Shown here piece by piece: positions 9,236 to 19,569 of a DNA stretch of 64,000 nt; position 1 is the stretch's first letter, and each line of letters begins with the position of its first letter. The notes below the pieces were generated by a model that was given only the letters and a program-made list of their open reading frames with translations, ran no database searches and was not told the origin of the DNA. The position numbers and the translations under genes were made by a program. Where the stretch lies: contig CAJNDS010000480.1 in NCBI GenBank assembly GCA_905221605.1, positions 604,355-668,354 on the forward strand. Direction: 5' to 3'. Origin of the DNA: Symbiodinium natans (taxonomy: Eukaryota; Sar; Dinophyceae; Suessiales; Symbiodiniaceae).

Positions 9236-10462
9236 CCCCTCGGGCAAACCCCTTGAAAGAAATTGGGGATGTGGCAAAATCATTCCTTATAGTCTCCTCT
9301 TATAGGTACAGGGGCATGGGTTTGGGGTATTGTTGAATTCTTCTTGGCGGCTGTGGTTTGTCCTACTTGACCTCGAGGTCTATAGGGTTTCAGGGGTGTG
9401 GGTCGGTGTGGGTTTAGTTAGGGTGTAGAGGCTTGAGGGTTTGGGGTTTAGGGGGGGGTTCAGGGTTCAGGGGTATAGCGGTTAGGGGCTTAGGGCGGTT
9501 TAAGGGCTATATGAGGTTGAGGGATGTTTAATTGTTTTTGTTTGTTTTAAGCTTTAAAGGCGTCTGCAGGGTGCGTGTATAAGGCCTTTTCGCCTAAACC
9601 CGGCTGCTTAGGAGGGTTTAGGGTTTAGGGTTTAGGGTTTAGGGTTAGGGTTAGGGTGCCACGTTTTGTTCCAGGATTAGGCTTCGGGGACCGAATGAAC
9701 CCTAAAAGGGTTTTAATTATGATTCTTGTAACCTTAAAAGAAGTATAGTAGTGTAGGGTATATGACCCCAATTTCAGTGTTCATGCGGCCCTCCAGGGGT
9801 TTGACGAAGCATGACAATCCACGAAGCGACGCTGAACCTTAATAATCCTACGCAGACCTGCCGAGAAGTATTGCTATCAACTCTGGGTTTAGGGTCTAGG
9901 GTGTAGGCTTTAGTTAGGGTCTTTCAACCCCAAGCGAGGGTTTTGGCTTAGGTTGATTTTGTTCGCATACGGAACCTTTATTTCCGGTCAGTCCCCTGCC
10001 CTCACAAAGAAGCATTCCGCCCAAACCCCGTAAAGAACCCTCAACCCCAGACCCCAAACCCTAAACCCTAACCCCAAACCCGACCCTCCAAACCCTAAAC
10101 CCCAAACCCTGGGCCCAAGTGGGCCCATACCGAAATAAAAGCCCAAAAAAGTATCGGTTTGCACTTGGATTCTCAAGACTTGGTCTTGCCCCCCCCCCCC
10201 CCCTCCCCAATCCAGAGAAGCAGGCCTACGAACCCCAATTTTCTAAAGCTAAGCAAACTGCCGATAAACCCGATGCCCAACGGCTTAACATTGCTAAATT
10301 CCGTCAACCCTAAACCCGGGACCTTAAGCCCTCAAACCCTAAACCCTTAAACTCCTAAAACCTGTATAGACCTTAAGCCCTAAGCCCTAGAACCCTAAAC
10401 CCTTAAACCCCTGAAACCTCTATAGACCTTAAGCCCTAAGCCCTAAACCCAAAAACCCCTAA
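9236..10462. other. no supported gene; scattered telomere-like units
   Basis: Holds degenerate TTTAGGG and CCCTAAA units (for example 9609-9655), a C run near 10191 and two short GT-rich stretches. No exon with both a convincing frame and borders was found. Confidence 0.5.
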
Positions 10463-10530
10463 ACGGAGGAGCGCACACCGCGAGCTGCCGGGGCTGATGG
10501 CAAAGATCCACCGGAGGGAGAGGCGGCCGG
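10463..10530 (+). CDS. exon-like island
   Basis: Frame reads TEERTPRAAGADGKDPPEGE then AAGL. High charge, high GC, no stop; borders unclear. Function unknown. Confidence 0.4.
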
Positions 10531-10794
10531 GCTTAGGGCTCCCACAGTTTGTTTCGGTCTAAGGGGTCTGGAGTTTCAGCTTTAGGCCCTAAATCCTAAA
10601 CTGCAAGCCCTCAACCCTGAACTCTTAAACCCTAAGCCCTAACTCCTAAACCCTAAATCCTAAACTCTAAATCCTAAGACCTCAACCCTAAACCCTAAAC
10701 CCTACACCCTAAACCCTAAACCCTAAACCTTAAACCCTAAACCCTAAACAACTCTAAGCCCTAAACCTCAGAATGCCTCCGCAGGTCCAGGCCC

Positions 10795-10832
10795 CAAAGG
10801 CGACCGATGCCAGCCCTGAGTGGTGTCACAAG
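10795..10832 (+). CDS. small exon-like island
   Basis: CTCCGCAG acceptor, CACAAG|GTCGCC donor. One frame reads PKATDASPEWCHK. Good borders but only about a dozen codons. Confidence 0.4.
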
Positions 10833-10857
10833 GTCGCCGGCCCTAGGGATACTTGCT

Positions 10858-10970
10858 TGGGGTTTAGGGTTTAGGGTTTAGGGTTTAGGGTTTAGGGTTT
10901 AGGGTTTAGGGTTCAGGGTTTAGGGTTTAGGGTTTAGGGTTTAGGGTTTAGGGTTTAGGGTTCGGGCTCC
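10858..10970 (+). repeat. TTTAGGG interstitial array
   Basis: About fifteen units with one TTCAGGG variant near the middle, ending in degenerate TTGAGGG units. Confidence 0.9.
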
Positions 10971-11461
10971 AGGTTCAGGGTTAAGGGTTGAGGGTTGAGG
11001 GTTTAAGGTTTAGAGGGAATGAGGCCAACTTAAGTACCTTATAACCCCCCGTATACTATGCCCTTCGAGGGATAGGGTACCTAGCTTCGTCCCCATTTCC
11101 CTTGTAAGAACGACGTAGGGTTCAGGGTTGGGTTTAGGGGTCGCGCACTCCGTGCTTGAAAAACACAGGGCATTCATAACTAGCAATTGAGGACCGTCTC
11201 TCTTCATTACAGTGTACGAATGGTGAGGCTCAACTATGGTATGGGGTGGCTTGCCTAAACCATCAATGGCTCGTCGTCATTGAGTACCATATTTCTACGA
11301 GTTAAAAGGCAGTCATGTCATCATCAGAATCATCATTTTGGCGAGTGGCTGCTCTTTGTATGTCTATTTCATATTCCCATAGACTGGTTGAAGCATGGGG
11401 GTTTTAGGGTGCCATTCTTTGAAACCCTCCCCAAATTACAAGGTCAGCTGCCCCATACGGT

Positions 11462-11635
11462 TCTGCCCTAAACCCCAAACCCTAAACCCCAAACCCCAAA
11501 CCCTAGACCCTAAACTCCTAAACCCTAAACCCCTAAACCCTAAACTCCTAAACCCTAAACCCCTAAACCCTAAACTCCTAAACCCTAAACCCCTAAACCC
11601 CTAAACTCCTAAACCCTAAACCCCTCAACCTCCAA
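11462..11635 (-). repeat. mixed CCCTAAA / CCCCTAAA / TCCTAAA array
   Basis: Alternates 7- and 8-base units in a higher-order pattern (CTCCTAAACCCTAAACCCCT repeated several times), so two unit lengths were amplified together. Confidence 0.8.
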
Positions 11636-11833
11636 GCCTCTCAGGGTTTCAGGGCTTTGCATTGTTTCGGGGTCCCAAGTCGAAATGCCGCACAGCTGTC
11701 AGGGAGACTTGGGGCGTTCCTTGGGCCTTCAGGTTCTCAAGTTTCGAGTAGGGTTTAGGGTTTAGGGTTTGGGGTTTGGGGTTTTGGGTTGGGGTTTGGG
11801 GTTTAGGGTAGCCATCCAGTGCTCACGTGCAGA

Positions 11834-11885
11834 TGAGAATCTCGAGGCTCTCGTCCCATACAAGTTTGCGAAACTACCCTTCAAG
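11834..11885 (+). CDS. small exon-like island
   Basis: ACGTGCAG acceptor; the frame reads ENLEALVPYKFAKLPFK and runs into CCTAAACCC. Function unknown. Confidence 0.4.
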
Positions 11886-12134
11886 CCTAAACCCTAAATT
11901 CTGGCAGAGTACTTTCTATAGAGCTTTTAGACATTAGCGGGAAGAGTTTCAGACCGGCATATCATTTGTGCCGTGTCCTTTCTGCAGCGTATGGACCCCA
12001 AGTTATAGGGGCTAGGGGCTAAGAAGAGTTTAGGGTTTAGGGCTTAGGGTTTAGGGTAATTTGGGGTAATTTAGGGTTTAGGGTTTAGGGCCTCAACCCG
12101 AAGCACTGATCCCTGGCCCCAAACCCTACGTCAG

Positions 12135-12209
12135 GCACGATACTGTTGCGACCCTCCGCCGGAGCATCTTCCCACCGGCGCCAGCAGTGGCCGTGCACTT
12201 GCTGCAAAG
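12135..12209 (+). CDS. exon ending at a telomere-like donor
   Basis: CGTCAG acceptor; the frame reads ARYCCDPPPEHLPTGASSGR then ALAAK. The donor is GCAAAG|GTTTAGGG, so the array starts the intron. Function unknown. Confidence 0.5.
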
Positions 12210-12245
12210 GTTTAGGGTTTGGGGGGGTTTAGGGTTTAGGGTAAA

Positions 12246-12345
12246 CTTGGTAGCCCAGTGGTGCCCTTTTCCCTTTGTTTGGTTCAAGGTTCCCGCACAA
12301 AGTAACCAACCCCCAAAAACGGTGCCCATATTGCAATACTAGGCC
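12246..12345 (+). mobile_element. TTGGTAGCCC introner, right end lost
   Basis: CTTGGTAGCCCAGTGGTGCCC, TTGGTTCAAGGTTCCC, AAGTAACCAACCCCC and GGTGCCCATATTGCAATACT match the family in order. The expected GGGCTACCAAG end is replaced by AGGCCCTTATTTCC of another family, suggesting nesting or recombination. Confidence 0.6.
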
Positions 12346-12623
12346 CTTATTTCCTTTTCTAGGGTTGGGGTTCCCTTATAATCCCCTTCCCTTCTTGGAA
12401 TATGCTTACTGGGCGACGAAGAGATTTAATGGCTAGTTGCTTCATACCACAGGGCTTCAGGTTTTTGCCGGCTTAGGATTTCGGAGCCTAAATGTGAGAA
12501 CTCAAAACCCCAAATCCTAAACCGAACGCCTAAGCCCCCAAATCCTAAAACCTCAACCCTAAACCCGAACCACAACCCTAAACCTTAAACCTAAACCCTG
12601 AACCCTAGACCCTAGGGTGAAAG

Positions 12624-12684
12624 GCCACTATACTTTTTACTAAAAGTATAGTGAAAGGCCACTATACTTTTACTAAAAGTCTTT
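12624..12684. repeat. direct repeat of a hairpin
   Basis: GTGAAAGGCCACTATACTTT occurs twice about 34 bases apart. Between them ACTATACTTTT...AAAAGTATAGT forms an inverted repeat. Unique in the window. Confidence 0.8.
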
Positions 12685-12756
12685 TTGAAAGATCCCTAAA
12701 CCCTAAGCCCTCAACCCTCGAGTGTCAAAGACCTTTCGGTTTGAGGGGCTTCGGGC

Positions 12757-12928
12757 CCTAAACCCTAAACCCTAAACCCTAAACCCTAAACCCTAAACCC
12801 TAAACCCTAAACCCTAAACCCTAAACCCTAAACCCTAAACCCTAAACCCTAAACCCTAAACCCTAAACCCTAAACCCTAAACCCTAAACCCTAAACCCTA
12901 AACCCTAAACCCTAACCCTAAACCCTAA
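12757..12928 (-). repeat. long CCCTAAA array
   Basis: About twenty-four nearly perfect CCCTAAA units, the longest uninterrupted array in the window, with one 6-base slip near the end. Confidence 0.95.
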
Positions 12929-13421
12929 ACCCCTTGAAACCCAGGAAGGGCACCCTTTCTCTTCCTTTGGGTCTAGACGGTTAGTTCTGTAAAATTCGGG
13001 TCCCTCTTAAAGGGTTCTTGATTATCAGGTGCCGTGTTTTACAAGGACCCTGATTCAGAGAACCAGCCAAATGATGCATGTTTAGGGTTAAGGGTTTAGG
13101 AGTTAGGGTTTAGGGTTTTAGGGTTTAGGGTTTAGGGTTCACGCAGGGCTGCCTTGCGTTTCTTCCAAACTTGCCCTAAACCCTAAACCCTAAACCCCTA
13201 AGCCCTGAGGACTAATTACAGAGGAAGCCCTGTATCATACAGGGCTTTAGTGTCGGGAGTTTGTATTCGAGAAGGCTCTAAGACTGATGGTCAATGGTCT
13301 CCGTGGGTGCAAACCCGAAATCCCAAACCCCAAACCCCAAACGCCCAAGCCCTAAACCCTAAACCCTAAACCCTAAACCCTAAACCCTAAACCCTAAACC
13401 CCCCAAAGTGCTCAACTCAAG

Positions 13422-13493
13422 TGAGGTGCTGGGTCCCGGCCCCGGCGGAGACCGCGCTCTGCAGCTTCGCACCGTGGCGAGGCGATGGCTTCG
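13422..13493 (+). CDS. exon-like island
   Basis: ACTCAAG acceptor and GCTTCG|GTCAGT donor. The frame reads EVLGPGPGGDRALQLRTVAR then RWLR. Function unknown. Confidence 0.45.
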
Positions 13494-13575
13494 GTCAGTA
13501 GGGTTTAGGGTTTAGGGTTTAAGGTTTAGGGTTTAGGGTTTAGGGTTCAGGGTTCAGGGTTTAGGGTTAGGGTTT

Positions 13576-13862
13576 AGTTTTTTTTCGGCCGCCATGCGCA
13601 TCCGAGACTCTTTTCGTGCCGCTTAAGAATGGTAGGTTGGCGCGTAGGCGCAGCTTCCAGATGCAGGGCATATTCTGGGTGTTTAGCCAGGTACTGCTTC
13701 AAACCCAGTAAGTCGGCTCTTTCAGGGGATCTGGTGGAGAGGTACTCCTTAAAGGCTATGAGTGCAGCTTCTGTTACCACTTCTAGCCAAGGATGTCCTC
13801 TGCGCAGGGCGTTAGTGTGTTTAATCTTATCGTTTATACCCGGAAAAGAGGGTGTAGGGTTC
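13576..13862 (-). CDS. long minus-strand exon, unknown protein
   Basis: About 95 codons open on the minus strand, reading INDKIKHTNALRRGHPWLE, then ALIAFKEYLSTRSPERADLL and GLKQYLAKHPEYALHLEAAP towards a basic end. Composition is soluble, helical and protein-like, and the block is free of telomere units, which start on both sides. No family recognised. Other minus-strand blocks at 19.6 and 21.9-22.4 kb might be the same gene. Confidence 0.5.
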
Positions 13863-14337
13863 AGGGATTAGGGTTTAGGGTTGAAGGTTTAAGGTTTAGG
13901 GTTTAGGGCAACCATTGTTTTATTCTCAGGTTACTCTTGGGTCTGGGGAAGGTTTGGGCGAGGGTTTAGAGTCTGGGGTTTGAGTTTGTGTCTAGAGTTC
14001 AGGGTGTAAGGTTTGGGTCTGAGGTATAGGGTTTGGTGTGTCGTGTCCTTGTTTTTCGGGCTTGGAGGTTTGGGCTCTAGGTCAACTGAAACAGAATAGG
14101 TCGTGACTCTGGGGTTTCGGGTTTAGCGTTTAGTTTGCTGTTTTTTGTTAAGCCCTAACCCCCTACCCCACACAGTGTTGACATCCATGGACCCTAAACC
14201 CTAAGGTTTTGGGGCTAAGGGTTAGGCTTGAGACCTACGCCCTAAACCCTAAACCCTAAACCCTAAACCCTATACCCTATACCCTATACCCTAGTAGGGG
14301 TCTAATTTCTCTGCTCAGAGCATAGACCTTCCCACAG

Positions 14338-14402
14338 CCGCGAGCAACCTTGAGGAGTCCCCGCGGCGGGCCATGGAATACAGGCACAGCTTCCGTGCTT
14401 AG
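14338..14402 (+). CDS. possible terminal exon
   Basis: TTCCCACAG acceptor; the frame reads ASNLEESPRRAMEYRHSFRA and stops at TAG (14400-14402). Would be a gene's 3' end if the frame is right. Confidence 0.45.
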
Positions 14403-14644
14403 CCTCTAGAGGTGAGAGGTTTAGGGTTTGGGGTTTGGGGTTTAGGGTTTAGGGTTTGTAGAGTTTATCGGGTTTAGACGGTGTTTATCGGGTTGATGGG
14501 TTTATAGGGTTGATAGGGCTTAATTATAGGGTTTATAGGGTTCATAGGGGTTGAATGCTTGAGTTTATGGGGCCCTAAACCCAAAGGCGCAAACGCTGCA
14601 AGACCCAGACTTCCTAAACCCTAAATGGGCTCCACATAGCAGGC

Positions 14645-14800
14645 ACGAACGTCTCCTCTAGGATGCAGAGTGGCCCTTGTTCCTTTTTTTTTTTTTTTTT
14701 TTTTTGGGGGGGGGGGGAGTGTTAGGTTCCCTTAGAAGTCCCTTTAAACCAAAACGGGGCACCTTTCTTATTCCTAGCTTACTCCTGGGTTTAGTCCTTC
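14645..14800. mobile_element. TIR element of the GACCCGGAGCAGG family (diverged)
   Basis: GGCCCTTGTTCC, a T run, a G run, GTTAGGTTCCCTTAGAAGTCCC, AAACCAAAACGGGGCACC and TTACTCCTGGGTTTAG match the order of motifs in the 40.10 kb copy. Confidence 0.45.
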
Positions 14801-15379
14801 TTCTTGGCTCGTGGAAAACTGGAGAACCAAGCTCCGGAGCAGCAGATGGTCCAGGGTTTAGGGTTTAGGGGTTTAGGGTTTAGGGTGAGGCGGGTATAGG
14901 GTTTAGGGTATGGCTTGCAAACTTTAGGTCCTGCCATCGAGAGCCCATAAGAACTCCGCTTCGGGGTTAAGTCTTCTTGGGGTCTAAAGCCTAAACCCTA
15001 TAAGCCCTAAACCCCTGGCAGGGACCCTGAACCCTAGTGCCCTGTCTCGCCGTTACCGGCGTCCCTCCTATTAAAATGTACACTTGCTTTCGGGTTTAGT
15101 GTTGAGGGTTTAGGGTTTAGGGCTTAGGGGTGCCCCGTGAAACAGATACACGAGATGGCCATTTTTCCAAGTCAAAGAAGCCTTTATAAGGACCCTTAGG
15201 GTTTAGGGTTTAGGGTTTAGGGTTTAGGATCAGGATCAGCGGTCAGGCCTTCGGGTTCCGTTTTCTCCTTCAAAGGGACCTGCTAGGGCCACCCTAAGCT
15301 TGGACCCTAAACCCTAAACCCGAAACCCGGAGATTGGAAGGGTGTGAGGATGCAGCTGAAAGTTCACGGGTGCTTATAT

Positions 15380-15426
<47 letters not shown>
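15380..15426. repeat. 46-base G homopolymer
   Basis: Unbroken G run. Several shorter G or C runs (10-20 bases) occur elsewhere, often inside TIR elements. Length may be affected by sequencing error. Confidence 0.9.
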
Positions 15427-15428
<2 letters not shown>

Positions 15429-15564
15429 CGGATACTAGGGGTACTTTCTTGGGGCCCTTAGTATATGGGAACCCAATATATTGGGAGGTCCTCATTCCCG
15501 GAAACCAGAATATGAGCTCATAATATGGAGGGCGTTTACTAGGACAACTCTCAATGAGAGATAG

Positions 15565-15608
15565 GTTGCGGCAGCTACAGCGACATCATGTACTCAGCCC
15601 GTATTCAG
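15565..15608 (+). CDS. small exon-like island
   Basis: GAGATAG acceptor, ATTCAG|GTACGC donor, frame reading CGSYSDIMYSARIQ. Good borders, short. Confidence 0.4.
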
Positions 15609-15766
15609 GTACGCACAACCCTACTTAACTCATGAAGCTTGGAGGCTCTTGCTACCCAGAACGGTTTAAGGTTTAGGGTTTAGGGTTTAGGGCAACCCTA
15701 AACCCTTAACCCTAAACCCTAAAACCTAAACCCTAAACCCTAAACCCCAAACCCCAAACGCCGCTT

Positions 15767-15860
15767 ATGTTGTATACGCCATTGGAGGCTTCAGCGGTCG
15801 CCATACGATGACTCCAGCAGCCTGGACGACTCCTGCTTTGCCAAGCAAGTGGCATTTTGC
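15767..15860 (+). CDS. possible Kelch-like exon
   Basis: Frame reads YVVYAIGGFSGRHTMTPAAW. The YxxGGFxG core matches the start of a Kelch blade, but the downstream half does not obviously fit and another frame is open after GGCTTCAG. Confidence 0.3.
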
Positions 15861-15992
15861 ATTTCAGGGCTTCGGGGTTCATGGTAAACCTAAGCCCTAA
15901 ACCGTAGCCCTAAACCCTAGCTCTAAACCCTAAACCCTGAACCCTAAACCCTAAAGTTTAGTCTTTTTGTTCTCTCTTGCTGGCGAAGTAAG

Positions 15993-16051
15993 GACTTCTT
16001 TGTGGAGCAGGCCTCTGACAACTTTCCAGACCAGAGGCTTCCCAGATGCAG
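15993..16051 (+). CDS. exon-like island
   Basis: GAAGTAAG acceptor; the frame reads DFFVEQASDNFPDQRLPRC, ending at TGCAG|GGTTAAGG. Function unknown. Confidence 0.45.
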
Positions 16052-16311
16052 GGTTAAGGGTTTAGAGTTTAGGGTTCAGGGCTTAGGGTTTAGGGTTAGG
16101 GTGTCAGTCAGGCGGCGGGGGGGTCAGGTTTCAGGGTGCAGACCCTGAACCGCGAGTCCTCATCTGTAGCCCCTGCATGTTGTTGTCTGGCGCTTCTATA
16201 GGGGCAATGCTGGCAGTTTAGCCCTAAACTCTAAACCCTAAACCCCAATAATGCAGAATTCCACGCTCCGGATCCATGGGCATGACATGTCTCCTCATTT
16301 CGATGACCCAT

Positions 16312-16438
16312 AGACAGGCCCTTGTGCCCTTTTTTGCGGGTTCAGGCTCCCATTAGAAGCCACTTTAGGGTTTAGGGTTTAGGGTTTAGGGTTTAGGGCA
16401 CCTGTTTGTTTTCTGGGTTAATTTTGGGTCTAGATTTT
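16312..16438. mobile_element. TIR element of the GACCCGGAGCAGG family containing TTTAGGG units
   Basis: AGACAGGCCCTTGTGCCC, GGGTTCAGGCTCCCATTAGAAGCC, then five TTTAGGG units where AAACCAAGAAGGG would be expected, then GGGCACC and a TTTTGGGTCTAG end. The array sits inside the element. Confidence 0.5.
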
Positions 16439-16683
16439 CTCCCTGAGCCCTCAAGATCTCTATACCGATTTCCTATTTACTTGCCCCCTACACCCCTACA
16501 CCCCTAAACCCTAAACCCTAAACCCTAAACCCTAAAACCTAAGCCCTACACTTGGACCCTAAAGCTGCTACACAGGAGCCCCTGCGGTGCGATCCTGAAC
16601 CTTCCCTATATTATAAGCCCCCAAGCCCGAAGCCTTCAGAGTGCTTTGTTGGGTTTAGGGTTTAGGATTTAGGGTTTAGGATT

Positions 16684-16815
16684 TAGGGTTTATAGGGTTT
16701 ATAGGGTTTATAGGGTTTATAGGGTTTATAGGGTTTATAGGGTTTATAGGGTTTGTAGGGTTTGTAGGGTTTACAGGGGTTTATGGGGTTTATAGGGTTT
16801 ATAGGGTTTAGGGTT
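16684..16815 (+). repeat. 9-base variant array, TTTATAGGG
   Basis: About thirteen TTTATAGGG units (some TTTGTAGGG) after short TTTAGGG. The same 9-base form appears inverted at 44.27 and 62.02 kb. Confidence 0.9.
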
Positions 16816-16890
16816 TCTTGTTGTCAGTTTCCAGCAACCCGGCCTTGCATTTCCAGCTCAAGTGAGAACAATGGTGATGGCTTTTCGTAG

Positions 16891-17016
16891 GTGCACCGCT
16901 CGCGGTGCCCCTTCGAGCTAACGCTCGTGATGGTCCGAAGAGTGTCTGTGAGCCCCCGAGCCGCTTTAGCAGCTTTTGCTGGGCTCAAAGTTGCGCTCTT
17001 GTCTTCGGATTTTCAG
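16891..17016 (+). CDS. 42-codon exon, unknown protein
   Basis: TTTTCGTAG acceptor and TTTTCAG|GTTCATG donor enclose exactly 42 codons. They read VHRSRCPFELTLVMVRRVSV, then SPRAALAAFAGLKVALLSSD. Possibly an amphipathic or membrane-leaning segment; no family recognised. Confidence 0.55.
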
Positions 17017-17299
17017 GTTCATGTTTTGAGGGTTTAGGGTTTAGGGTTTAGGGTCCTAATGCTTGAGTTTCCGGCAAAGTCTTAAAGTTTCATTGCGGGG
17101 GAGCCCCAGAGTGCTTTAGCAAACCGGGGCTTTAGGGTTCTGGGTTTAGGTGGTTCAGGGTTTCGGGGCCACATCACTGAAACCAGGCCTGCTCAGTGGG
17201 AAAGTAGCCAACGTCTCCGCCTCTTGGCTAATTTAACGTTTCGCCGTTATGGTTCTTTGCAGTTGTGGTTTAGGGTATCTATATTCCTTGAGGGTCCAT

Positions 17300-17370
17300 A
17301 TACGAGTAAATACAGTATATAACTGGGCCCTAAAGCTACTATATGGGAGCCCCTTTAGCCCCAAGTACAT
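17300..17370. mobile_element. partial TIR element of the GGGTCCATGTACC family
   Basis: GAGGGTCCATATACG, ATATAACTGGGCCCTAAAGCTACTATATGGGAGCCCC and CCAAGTACATAC match the family seen complete at 46.66 and 47.61 kb. The right end is replaced by a CCCTAAA array. Confidence 0.5.
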
Positions 17371-17374
17371 ACTA

Positions 17375-17450
17375 CCCTAAACCCTAAACCCTAAACCCTA
17401 AACCCTAAACCCTAAACCCTAAACCCTAAACCCTAAACCCTAAACCCTAA
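17375..17450 (-). repeat. CCCTAAA interstitial array
   Basis: About eleven units, in the place where the right end of the neighbouring TIR element would be. Confidence 0.9.
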
Positions 17451-17476
17451 GGGATTTAGGTCGAGGGTCATGTGAG

Positions 17477-17577
17477 GTGGACGTCAGCACCACCGTGAAC
17501 GAGATTTGCGTGGCAGCAGGTGTGGAAAGCGCTGGCAGATGCAAGCTGGTCCATGAGAGCCTCGGCTTACCATCGGG
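17477..17577 (+). CDS. exon ending at a telomere-like donor
   Basis: CATGTGAG acceptor; the frame reads VDVSTTVNEICVAAGVESAG then RCKLVHESLGLPS. The donor is TCGGG|GTTTAGGG. One of the most protein-like islands outside the RCC1 genes; no family recognised. Confidence 0.6.
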
Positions 17578-17707
17578 GTTTAGGGTTTAGGGTTCAGGGT
17601 TCAGGGTTTAGGGTTTAGGGTTTAGGGTTTAGGGTTTAGGGTGCAAAACCCACGAGTCACATCGTAGTTGTTTTTTCTTTTTCACATCGTTTTTTCTGCA
17701 CCTGAAG

Positions 17708-17822
17708 ATCTTCACGATGTCGGCGCCTCGCTGGCCCACGCTATTGGACATGTGCCTTTTTTGTGTTTGTTTTTGGAACAACAAGGCCCCTCACCCCTTC
17801 GAAATACCACATTTGGCATGTT
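17708..17822 (+). CDS. exon-like island before a TIR element
   Basis: CACCTGAAG acceptor; the frame reads DLHDVGASLAHAIGHVPFLC and continues to a TIR element at 17822. Function unknown. Confidence 0.4.
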
Positions 17823-17911
17823 TCCCCTTCCACTAACAGTCCTTAATAGGGAATATCAGAGGGGTTACTAGAATCCCTATGAAGGGTTGTCAGTATAAGG
17901 GGGAACATCCC
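17822..17911. mobile_element. TIR element of the TACTAACAGTCC family
   Basis: TTCCCCTTCCACTAACAGTCC at the left and GGGTTGTCAGTATAAGGGGGAA at the right form an inverted repeat around a 40-base core. Family members at 22.41, 22.92 and 47.01 kb. Confidence 0.65.
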
Positions 17912-18213
17912 AACTGGAAATCCTGAAAGCCAAAGAGTCCAAGAGTACTGAAGCCTAAAGAACCCTCAAGGCTAAAAATCTTAAAAGCCTGCACTACCAA
18001 CTCTCTACGCATACTAAGACTGTGAGCCTATGGTGTGTGGTAGCGCAAGATTATTGCCAGCCATAGCATCGTAAAGCGTAAGTACACATTTCAGGCTTGT
18101 GTAAGATTTGCTTGGGTTTCAGCTGATGTTCAGACCCACCAATCCGAAGCAAGCCCGAAATTCAAGACATCCCAAGATCGCAAAGCCCTCTTTCTCAAAC
18201 CTAAGCCATTCCC

Positions 18214-18310
18214 CTGGTTCTTAGCAGGGAATGAGGGAATGAGGTCCCCATATAGAACCTTTAAGGGATTATACAGGGCCCTCATTCCCTCATTCCCTAC
18301 TAAGAGCCAG
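18214..18310. mobile_element. TIR element with CTGGTTCTTAGCAGGGAATG ends
   Basis: CTGGTTCTTAGCAGGGAATG and CATTCCCTACTAAGAGCCAG are near-perfect inverted ends, with GAGGGAATGAGG repeated inside. Short, non-coding, MITE-like. Confidence 0.75.
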
Positions 18311-18600
18311 CCAGACTTTTTCAAACCAAAGGCCCGGAAGCTTCAACTCCCGGAGCCTTAGAACCCTAAACACCCTTTGGAATTATTTTTATTTTGGTGT
18401 ATATAAAACCCCAAGAGGATGTTAACTATATTGTTGTTATTAAGGTTCTAAGGGGAGAATAGTAGAACCCTGAACCCTATGCTCCAGTCGCTTTCGTTCA
18501 CTCCGGTACACGCCTCACAGAGCTTGCTTGGGGTTTAAATATAGCTCACGATGCCCTAGCAGGTTCTCTTTTGTCCCTAAACCCTAAACCCTAAACCCTG

Positions 18601-18677
18601 GAGCTGCGCCCGAGCCCATGCTACCAAGAGTTAGGATGCGCAGGCGAAAACCTCCGAAGCCGTAGCAGTCCCACACT
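18601..18677 (+). CDS. exon-like island
   Basis: Frame reads ELRPSPCYQELGCAGENLRS then RSSPT; donor CACACT|GTGAGC. The left border merges with CCCTAAACCCTG. Function unknown. Confidence 0.4.
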
Positions 18678-18945
18678 GTGAGCCCGAAGGCCACACCGTA
18701 AACCCTACGTCCTAAGCCCTAAACCCTAAATCTCAAAACCTCTCCAACCCTAAACGCTAACCTCCAACCCTAAACCCTAAAACCCCCTACATGTCCTGAA
18801 GCTCCTTCTTCCCGCAGCTCCTTTGAAGCCCTATCCCTATCACCGCGATTGCACCTCTAAGCCCTGCAAACCCGAATGCTTCCTAAGTTGGGGTGTTCGG
18901 GATCGGGCTCGGGGAGTTTTAGGGCAGGGTTTTTCCGGAGGTCGA

Positions 18946-19178
18946 TGTGGCTTCTAGTCTGGTACCTTCTACCGTGGGCTTTGGGACAGGGGAAGCAGCC
19001 ATTGAAAGCACCAACGTTGCAAGCCTGGGCCCATGGGCCTGGGGGCCCGTTTACCTCCCGTAAAGAGGCACCCCCTGTAAAATCGATATTCTCTGTTTCG
19101 GATAGCCAGATCTTTCAGCACGAGTTTTTTTTCACCCACGTTCTTCACTCTTCGGTAATTAAAAGATGGGTGGGATGA
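18946..19178 (+). CDS. possible first exon with signal-peptide-like start
   Basis: From ATG 18946 the frame reads MWLLVWYLLPWALGQGKQP, a hydrophobic N-terminus with a small-residue cleavage-like site. It stays open for about 77 codons, partly low complexity. An upstream in-frame ATG lies at 18876. No family recognised. Confidence 0.35.
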
Positions 19179-19569
19179 CGACTTCCCCTGCCCTTAGCCA
19201 CAACATCTAAACCCTAAACCCCAAACCCTAAACACTAAACCCTAAACCCTAAACCCTAAACCCTAAACCCTAAACCCTAAACCCTAAGCCCTACCCCCTA
19301 AACCCCAAACCTTAAAGCCAAATTGGCACCAGACTGAACTTCGGTCTGGTCTTGAAGTTCAAAGCAAGTCCAAAGCCCCTGAAGTTTAGGGTCTAAGGGT
19401 AAGGCATGAGGGTTAGGGTTTAGGGGGGGTTTAGGGTTCAGGGTTTAGGGTTTAGGGTTTAGGGTGTTAGGACTCTTCTCGCCCCAAAGTCCTGACACCC
19501 AAAACCCTGCACCCAACCCCTGAACCCTAAAGCCCTGTTAGCCATGTAAAGCCCTTTGCTCCCTAAATC

